A stretch of DNA of 64,000 bases, taken from the NCBI RefSeq assembly GCF_037325665.1, contig NC_090251.1:27498600-27562599 (forward strand), written 5' to 3'. The translations under genes and the position numbers were made by a program. The notes beneath the pieces are model-generated. The model saw only the letters and a program-made list of their open reading frames with translations, ran no database searches and was not told the origin of the DNA. This document shows positions 45,501-55,800 of this stretch, piece by piece; the stretch's first letter is position 1, and every line of letters starts with the position of its first letter. The stretch comes from Littorina saxatilis (Eukaryota > Mollusca > Gastropoda > Littorinimorpha > Littorinidae).

Positions 45501-48500
45501 AGCAGTCGGACGCCCTGTTACTCAGGGGAAACAACCGAGAGTCCGCAGTTGCCTCGTTTTCGATAGCCAAGATGTCTGCCTCCATGTGGGTGCTGTTTTG
45601 AGTGAATTCGATTGATTTTGACGGATTTTATTGCGTTTTTCTGGACATCTTTGGTTCGATTCTCTAACATGGCGAATCGGCGCTATACTGTTGAGGAAGC
45701 TGTTCGTATTTTGATGGATATTCCCGGCAATGGAGATGAAAGTGAAGATGAAAATGTGGTGGGAGGCGAGGGAGACATTGTTCAAAATGAAAGGGAAATT
45801 GAAAGTGACGAAAGTGAGAGTGATAATGATGATTTTGTACAACCATCCACGTCGCGTGGAAGGGGGCGTGGCAGAAGGGGACAAGGCAGGGGTGGGAGGG
45901 GTGGGACAGGTAGGAAAAGAACCGACACAGTTGATAATTCTCGTCAGGAAGATCCAACATTTCCTCGTGAGTATCCTATATACATATATGTTTCTTTCCT
46001 CTACTGTTGTCCTAACAGGTTTTATGCAATCTCAATTCAACACACCCTATTTTTAAAAATATCGTCAAAAATCTCATATTAGGGCTAACCTGTTGCAAAA
46101 AACAAAAACAATGAATAAGGCATATCTCAAAACTAAAATCATTCAACTATGCTGACAAAAGGCCAATAAAAATGTCTACATTAGTTTTGACTGGATATTT
46201 TTAATATTTACAAGCATAAAATAGCATTTTGTCTATATTTTCACTAATAAACTGAATAAATTGGATTATCCGCCCCTTGTGTAAAACATTGTCTGCCCCT
46301 TTTGAGTAATTTGTGGTATTGTTTGAATCTCCAATCATATACCTACACATACATATATGTTTCTTTCCCCTACTGTTATCCTAACAGTTTTTATGCACTC
46401 TCAAATCAAAACACTCTTTTTTTACCAATATCCTCAAATAGTTCCGGAAGTCAAGGGGTTAACACACACAAGCCACGCGCGCGAGAGAAAGTCGCAAGAG
46501 ATGGAATGACGTCACGCTGCACTGACGTCAAAACATCTTGACGTCGTATGCTTGCCCGAGCATATTTTCGTAGTCTCGAAAATTCTACCCGAACAAAGCG
46601 GCCCTGGGTGGCGATGGATTGAAAATCGAAGAATTGGTCGCCACCCACCGTATTTTAGTTAGTATGTTTCCAATGTTTGGTGAACTTCCATCCCCAACTC
46701 TTGCCTCAGTTAGGTCACTAAGAATCCTACTTTATCATGTATGATCGGCATGAACATTTTAAGTCGATTACAGTATGGCGTTCGTGGGATACCTCCAGCT
46801 TCGCTAGGATAATGCCTAAGCGTACTTTTTTTAATTTAAAAAAAAGAAAGATGTTTTGTGATGAATCATACTGGTGTTATTCACTCACTGACAAGTAGCT
46901 TTATTGTGAGGGAAAACATATATAAAAAACACTGGTTTTCACATCTGATCGACTGATGCTACTTTTCATTTCAGACTTCGCCCCAAGCTTTGGCCCCTAA
47001 GTGCTCCACACACACAGTACCTCCGGTTGCCATCCAGACTGAGAGCGGCAGATGCAGAAGACCTTGTTCGGGCGCGACTCTAAGCGGCGGTTGACAGGCC
47101 CTTCAGCCGAGAACAGGGGGTCTGTCACCACCGGTTTCTTCTTCAGGGCAAAGTCTTTGAGCCACACCATCTTGGTCAGCGATGTGTTCAGCTCCCCATC
47201 ATCACCTGCAACATCCACACACAACTGAGCACAGGTATCAACACACAAGTCATAGACAAACCAACACACAGTCATGAATAAATCTACACACAATCATTGA
47301 GTCGTACTTCATGGATATAAAGCTCAAGTGTGTTGATAAATTGAGCATACCGCTGCTGGATGACCAGGTTGTAGATATAAGCAGCAAAAATAAAAATAAA
47401 GTTTATACACTACAATCTTCCCTTTATTCACAATTACTATCTATTAATAGTATTATTATACTTTAATGTTCAGAAAGTTAACTTGTTTGCAGTTTAATGT
47501 TTTGTTTGCGTGTGCAGGGATGTCGTTAGGCGTCGGACATCGGACATATAACGATGAAAATCCCCAAATGTCCGATTCACATTGCCGCATGTCGGTCAGA
47601 TGTCCTATCGTTTTAGCCTGAGCGTGGTCATTGTCCGATATGTACTCCATTCCTTCGGACAGCGCGATATTCGTTAATTTTCATTTCAAGATACAAATCT
47701 TCTAAAAGACCGAACGCTCTCGTGTTCAGCTGACACTGAAGTTGCCAGTGCCGCGTGCGGATCTTTTCTTTTGTCGGGAATTCCCAAACCGTTTGCGGTA
47801 TGCGCCGTTTGGGTATAACCGTCTCGGTGCAGCGCACTGATCTAAAAATAGTGGATTATTTTTAGATCAGTGCATGCTACAGGAGTACGGGAGACAACTC
47901 CAACTGACTAAATTTGTCGTCTGCTTTTGTTTTCGATACGAGACGAAGCACTGAATTATGCCGCTGAAAAAAACCCTAAAGCCTGCAAAAGATCAGCATT
48001 AGATCAAACCGATCATTTTGTTTTTCAACTTTTATCCAAATCATGCAGTTTGTAATCAAAGTAAGAGCTCTGAAGTTGTTCATGTTGGTTTCTTTTTTGT
48101 GGTTTCTTTGAAACTAAACAAATACAACATTATACGCACACTGTGTTGATGTATTTACTATATTATGTGTGTGTTCTACAGCGCAGGGTTCCTGCAGGGC
48201 AGAGCTGATACAATTCAATGAGTTTTCAAGGACATTTCCAGGACCAAATAAATGCTTTTCAAGGACATGATTTTCCTCAAATTAATGCAAAGCACCAAGC
48301 TTACCTTCAGTTTTTCAAGTCTGCAAACTATTAGTCATTCCGTAGTTGTTTCCCTTGCCAACTTCCAGGAAGGGAAGCAACTACAGGTGACTAGTAATAG
48401 TTAGTTCATCTACTTTCGTTTTCACTCGATCTTTTATTCTTCCAAAATGTGTGTACTGTATTTGACGAAAAAAAGGGGGTTGCATTTTTTTTTAAATAAG

Positions 48501-48666
48501 ACAAGCTGCTGACAAAATGTATGGGCAACAATTTGGAAAAATCAAGTACTTTTCAATGACTATTTAACAAAACTCTATTTTCAAGCACTTTTCAAGGCCT
48601 GGAAAAGGTTTTCCAATTTTCAAGGAGTTTTCCAGGGTTCAAGGACTCTGTACGAACCCTGAGTCA

Positions 48667-48697
<31 letters not shown>

Positions 48698-51600
48698 TGT
48701 GTGTGTGGGCGCATGACTTTGGAACAATTCCATGGAATGTGTTATAAGCTGTTTGGCGCAAATTCATAATGTCCTATTACACTAGGTAGCGGCAGTCAAA
48801 ACTTGGTTTTGAAGTGAGAGTGAATGTTTTGTGATGTCTTGAAAGAAAAATAAAGTACAAGCAAAACACAAAAAAAAGTAAGTGGATACCTTTATTAGTT
48901 CCTGAGATTTTGATATTTTAGTACATACGCTGTCGCGACTCTGCTTAAAACTGTAAAATAGGGCAACTTCAGCAGCATGTGGGTACCACATAGTTATCCT
49001 CAGCCCTTTCAACTTTTCAGGATCTGTTATCAGCAACCAAGAATAGAAAAAACACATAGTTCTAGCCCTCTAATCTCATATGGCTTCTGTCAGCAAGCAT
49101 GCAAACTTCACGAAAAACACAATTAAACCCATCGCAAAATTGCACGGGAGGGCAACTTTGGGTCATCACAATTCACACAATATGTATAGCAGCTGTCTGA
49201 AACTTTCACATATTCCAAACAAATGTGTGTAGAACATGGCTATTTTTTTTCAGACAGCTTAGTTCAATGCTTTTGGAGTAAAAGAGCCTCAAAAATGTCA
49301 AAAACCTCAATTTGTCAAGCGGAAAAACAGGAAAATTACAGTTTTTCGCACTTCAAGGCCAATAATTAAGAAACTATTTAAGATACAACGAAAAATTTTG
49401 GTGTGTAGATAGATTACAGTGTAATCTTTACAGACATCAGTAAAATTCAGTGTAATGTTGAAAATAATCCCCCAAGAGTGGACAAACCCCCCCCCCCCCC
49501 CCCAGAGGGGGGTAGCACATTTCAGATTGAAATATTTCAGAAACTACTGAAAATACAGCCATGATTTTTGGTGTGTAGATTGATTACAATGTTATCTTCA
49601 CAAATATGTGTTCAATCAAGTACACTACATTGGGGTGTGCACGTTAAAGATCCCACGATTGACAAAAGGGTCTTTCCTGGCAAAATTGTATAGGCTTAGA
49701 TAAAAATGTCACTGTTATCCCTGCGCCTTGAATATGTGCGCGATATAAATTGCATAAAAAAAATTTTTTTTAAATTAAAAAAATATATATATAAATCCCT
49801 GCGCTTAGAACTGTACCCACGGAATATGCGCGATATAAGCCTCATATTGATTGATTGATTGAAGTAAGATCTAGAGAATACTACATGGCTTGCTGTGTCG
49901 TACCAGATTTACACGAGTTGTTTTTTGACTCACATGCGAAGCAAAAGTGAGTCTATGTACTCACCCGAGTCGTCCGTCCGTCCGTCCCGGCGTCCGCCCG
50001 GAAAACTTTAACGTTGGATATTTCTTGGACACTATTAAGTCTATCAACACCTGATGTGGCCTGATGGTGTATGGTTACAAGATCTCAAAAAACATGTGCG
50101 GCAACTTGACCTCACTTCAAGTTCAAGGTCACAGGGGCCGTAATTGTTGTCTTAAAAACGGCCATTTTTCACATTTTCTTCTGAAGTTATCGAGAATGGC
50201 AACCTTAGCTATGTATGCTATACAGGGCAATGTAAGCCCTATCTTTGGACACCAGTTTGGTTGACCTTGCTTCAAGGTCAAGGTCGCAAGGGTCCTTTAA
50301 AGTTGGATTGTATACATATTTTGAAGTGACCTTGACCCTGAACTATGGAAGATAACTGTTTCAAACTTAAAAATTATGTGGGGCACATGTTATGCTTTCA
50401 TCATGAGACACATTTGGTCGCATATGATCAAGGTCACTTTGACCCTTATGAAATGTGACCAAAATAAGGTAGTGAACCACTAAAAGTGACCATATCTCAT
50501 GGTAGAAAGAGCCAATAAGCACCATTGTACTTCCTATGTCTTGAATTAACAGCTTTGTGTTGCATGACCTTAGATGACCTTGACCTTGGGTCAAGGTCAC
50601 ATGTATTTTGGTAGGAAAAATGTGTAAAGCAGTTCTTAGTGTATGATGTCATTGCTAGGTTTAGTTATTTGACCTTGACCCTGAAGGTCAAGGTCATGTA
50701 AAGGTCAAGGATGTGAGTCGTATGGGCTTTGCCCTTCTTGTTTAAATAGTGAACTGCGAAAGCGAGCTGTTTACGATTTGAAAAAGCAACGAGTGTAAAT
50801 CTGGTACGACACAGCAAGCCATGTAGTATTCTGTTTATCCTACATTATATACTGTGCCAGATCTAACTAAAAGTCACCGACAGCGATATTGCCTTTGGAT
50901 CAACCGCTTTAGAACTTCAAACCACTTTACTCAATTTGACATTCATTCCTCCGCCATGACACACACTCTCAAACTAGGACAAAGTAGTTCGCCTTTGTCA
51001 ACACTGTTAAGTTTAATATTCGAACAATCAAAACCGAGTACCTGCAAAACCGGTAAAATCCGTTGCGTTGATCGCGAGTCATGGCGGAGTATTCGAGCGA
51101 AGCAATGGTGACGCACGCTTCGAGACAATTTGTGGAAGAAATCAAACCCATCACTTCAAAATATACCAGATAAAAAGAAAAGCAGTGGCCACAGGATAAA
51201 AGAAACCAAAAGGAACAACAACAGCAAAGCATATCCTTCCTCGATAGGATTAGCTTGACCTTCCGGTTTATCCCATGTACTACTAATTTACATAGCTTGA
51301 CCTTCCGGTTGACCTCATTTACATGATATACACACGTGTGATTTGAACGATTTTTATCTCACGGTTATCTCTCTCACGTATGTGGGATAAATTTACTAAC
51401 ATTGTTCACAGTTCTCTGGGGAAAACTAAATTCTTGCAAAGTGCACAGTCGGATGAGAAGTGACAGTCAAATGCATATATACCCCTTCTTCAAAGTCAGT
51501 CAAACAAAGTTGTCAGTCAAGTACTGCTTGAAACAGGTGTACATGGCAGGCAGGTTTGCTGGAGATTCGACTGTGAATGTTCTGCCAGAAGAAGAAAATG

Positions 51601-52332
51601 GTGCAAGCACAATGTTGTGTCCAAAAACAACCGATGCAGGAATCTGGCAGAAGTCAGCGATAGGTTCTCCTTTTTGTGGAACGATATTAGATCGAGCACC
51701 ATGCCATTCACAAGTTCTGATGGACGGTCAAGGTCTTCCAGAAGGTCCGGATTGAGCAGGTGGTTTCTTGTGATCCTATGTTTCAGCAAATGAACCCCAA
51801 CATTCCGGCCCATGATGCAACGCCCTGCGTCGATATCCAAAAATGCTTCTAGTTCTAATCCAGTCTTATTCCCCAGCTTTGTTGCTTCTTTCACTGTTCC
51901 CTCAATTTCTGCCTTGATTTCAAGTCCTTGCAGCAAGTTCACTCAAACACTTTGGGGAGAAATTAAACCAGGTCACTCCAATCCCTCCCTGTTTCCAACC
52001 GAAGCAGATCCAGCTGCAACAATAGCTTGTTGGTCAGTGGTACCAGCTGAAGTTTGGGTGGTCGACCTCTTCCAGTTGCTGTGAGTGTGAAAGCAGACTT
52101 CATTTGCTGGAAGTGAGCATCATCTGTAACACGCACAAACAAAACAAAAATGTAATACTATGTTCATAATATTTTTGTACTGAAACCATGAAGGCTACCA
52201 GTAAGTTCGTCACGCGGTAGATTCGTCACCCGTGACGAAATTACTGGCAGGGGTGGGCGGGTGTTAAGCTTAGAGCTTATGCTTTCAGATGTTTGATTTG
52301 TGGGAGAGATTCAAGATTCACTGACATTTTTT

Positions 52333-52376
<44 letters not shown>

Positions 52377-52548
52377 TTGTTATTTTAAAACCCGAGATCT
52401 ACTCATTGTGCAGTTCTCAACTGAGCAGTTTTCAGACGACACAGTCCGAGCGTTGTTATTTTAAAACCCGAGATCTACTCATTGAGCAGTTCTCAACCCG
52501 AGATCTACTCATTGAGCAGTTCTCAAAAGCATGTAGTCTGAGAGAGGG

Positions 52549-52626
<78 letters not shown>

Positions 52627-52842
52627 GGACGGACGTACATACACCCATATCCATGACACGCACGCACACACACGCACGTACAAACGCACAAACACTCACA
52701 CACACCATCGCACACACACCCACACACTGACTAACACCCACACACGCGCGACCAAGAGAGAGAGAGAGGGAGTCCTATGACTTCAACCTCACTGTCAAGG
52801 AGGCAGAGAAACTCAATGTGAGGAGAGGGAGGGGTGGAAGGA

Positions 52843-52879
<37 letters not shown>

Positions 52880-55800
52880 GAGCCGCGCTCGGACTACTGT
52901 GGCGAAGTTACCGGGACCGGTGACGAATCTACCGTGTGACGAACTTACTGGAAGCCACCATGAAGGCCTGTTTACTTTCAGTTTTACTTTTGTCCCAAAA
53001 CAAAAGTTTGCTTTGTTTTTCTGTCATGTATTTGGTTATTTTTTAACTCGTTTCTAATTTATTATATCACCTTGCTTGTCATGAGAAACAAATTAGTAAT
53101 CACACAAGTTTGATGGACCATAAACTCTGATTAACTGGGGGGAAAAGGAAGAAGGAATGGAGATGCGCTAGGGTCAGTGCATGTAAGCTACGCTACTCGT
53201 TGCTAGGCCTAGTCTTGCACTTCCGGTTTTAGCAAAGGAACAATTATTCCTTTTAATCCTAATTTAATCCTCAAGAAAACAACAACTGAGAAACAAAAAC
53301 CATCGGAGTAATAATTCAAGATTAGTTTGAAACAAATATATCACATGTACGGCGAAAGGCAAAAAATAACTTAGGTCGTTTATCGAGTACCCCCATTTCA
53401 ACACCCAATACAAAATGACCCAGCACAAACTACTATCATCAAAATGAAAACTACGCACTCAAAACGCTAAATTCAGCAGAATGGTTCGACAGATCAACTT
53501 CTAAACACTAAATGAACAGAAAAACATCAACACTTACCAAGGATGGGTTTGATTTCTTCCACAAATTGTCTCGAAGCGTGCGTCACCATCGCTTCGCTTG
53601 AATACTCCGCCATGACTCGCGATCAACGCAACGGATTTTACCGGTTTTGCAGGTCCTCGGTTTTGATTGGCTCGCGCTTCGCGCGCATGAATCTTAAACG
53701 GAAACTTCCATATTTGGAGGATTCACAAGAAATCGGACTTTCTAGCGCATCTTTTACGACTACGATCGTTTGAGTTGTTTTTAAGTTACGAAAGGTTAAA
53801 GTTGGGCAATTTTTTATTGTCCATGTCTAAAATCCACCATCGATTTAATCTAAAAAATACCCCCCCTAGAAAGAAAAGGGACTCTTTCTTTAGCAGTCGA
53901 CACTGGTTTCCGATCGTTGAATGAAACTATTTTTAGAAAATACAACGCCGAAAGGGAAACACCACAAAAAGTTGAAGAGCAAGTAGTAATGGCGGTCGCG
54001 TCACGGCTGTCCGAAAATCCGGAGAGAGTATTTGTGATTCACGCACACGCATTCAATCCAAGCACATTTTGCAAACAAATGGCATGGGGTAAAAGACAAA
54101 GAATCCAACTTCATTTCTGTAGTTTCCATTTTCAATAATATGCCATATATTGAAAGCTGTCGGAAATTGAAAACGTGTTATTTTCAGCACAGATCTCGCT
54201 TTCCCGCATGGGACTAGCGTTACTGCCGCTACCTAATTACACTTTCTGAAAGCGGTCAAATGTCCTATTGGTGCTGAAGAACTCAGGACATTTGTCCTAT
54301 AGGTATGAATTTGTAGCAACATCCCTGCGTGTGTGAGTGTGAGTGTGAGTGTGTGCTCCCACGTGCAAACATGAATTATTGAGTGTGTTGCTTTAGAGGC
54401 GAAGCCTTCAAGGCTCCCGTAAGAAATCGACAAACAGTAACACAAACTCAATTACTCCGTCACACATACACACACACAGTAAGCATAGGTGACACGGTGC
54501 AAGAGTGGGAGACGCTAGATCTAGATCTGTCTGTCTGTAGCCTACTTACGGGGACACGACTGCCACTGAGATCGACACTGCCCTTTCGACAGCGCTTCCT
54601 TGCGCAGACACTGAAAACACGCTGTGCAGATCAACCTGTAGGAATTCTCCTTTGTTATCTTCTTTATCTATTTTTTTTGGAGCCGCTACGAAACCGAACA
54701 ATGTGAAATCGTCTTCCCCGAATCGGCGAATGCAGCTCAGTTAGAACTGAAAAGTGAATCTATACCACAATCCTTCACGCGATCTGACCTAACCTTGACC
54801 TGATCTACATACCACACACAACACAAACCAGTCACCTGTTTTTACACCCCCCCCCCCCCCCCAAAAGCCACCACCACCCGTTTTCTTTGGATACACACTT
54901 TATCTACATACGTGCCGACGAAATGTTGATCATTGCTTCAATACTTTGAAGCTGTTGCTTGGATAAAAACCTGGTAAACTTACTATTTCGGTGTTCAGTC
55001 AAATGTTAAAGTTTCTATAACACACGCACGCACAGACAGACAAAAGTTAGCATCGCATAAAATCAAAAATCTTAGTAACAGTCCATGGCTCATTACCACC
55101 CATGGATGCAAGTTCTGCAAGTGCAAGATCTGCAAGTGCAAGTAAGCAAGTGATGTTAGGCCAATGAATACCTTGTGAGTTGCTGTTCTCCTCCACTGAC
55201 CCCTGGCTGAGGTTGTCCACTGTCAGGTCCACAGTCATGTGGTTGGAGTCATCAGAGGCTGCCCAGCTGCTGCAGGTGGCGCCTGCATCCGACTCCAGCC
55301 CGCCCTCCATTCGCACTGGTGTCAGCGCCAGAGACCCAACAGAGGCACCGATCCCCGAGTCTGACATCTGCTCCCGGAAAGATCTTCTCGGTGTTGCAAC
55401 ACCAAAACTCGGTGTTGCAACACCAAAGGTCGGTGTCCAAGTTGGATTTGTGGATGACCACTCTGTTGATAAGCTGCGAAAATGGTGTAGTTTGGGGGAT
55501 TCTGTTGCAGGTGATCTGTGCAAAACAGGTGTCGAGGTTGAAAACGGTTGGCTGAGAAACGTAAGCACAGGGTATGCATGTGTGGAAGAGCTTGCTGCGA
55601 TGGTGGAGCTATGGTCAAGTGGTACAGAAGCGGACACTGAGGAACTGTTAAAATTAAAAGCACCTTGTCTGGACACACGAGAGGACGGCAGATTACAAGA
55701 GTTCAAATTATCAAAGGTCAACACAGGCATGTCTGATGGAAGGTTTGACATGCTTTTGCGAGCGCAAACTTGGCGAGATGTTTTAGCTGCTGACGGAGTT

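Larger units (their letters stand above)
47515..54327. mobile_element. hAT-like element enlarged by nested insertions
   Basis: Ends CAGGGATGTCGTTA and the inverse of CAGGGATGTTGCTA, with CGTGTG direct repeats at 47509-47514 and 54328-54333. Subterminal gacat/atgtcc motifs recur at both ends. Most of the 6.8 kb is other repeats. The ends could instead belong to two separate elements. Confidence 0.55.

Noticed and set aside
52456-52780. SLSLSL and ERERER frames
   Set aside because: Products of (GA)n repeats.
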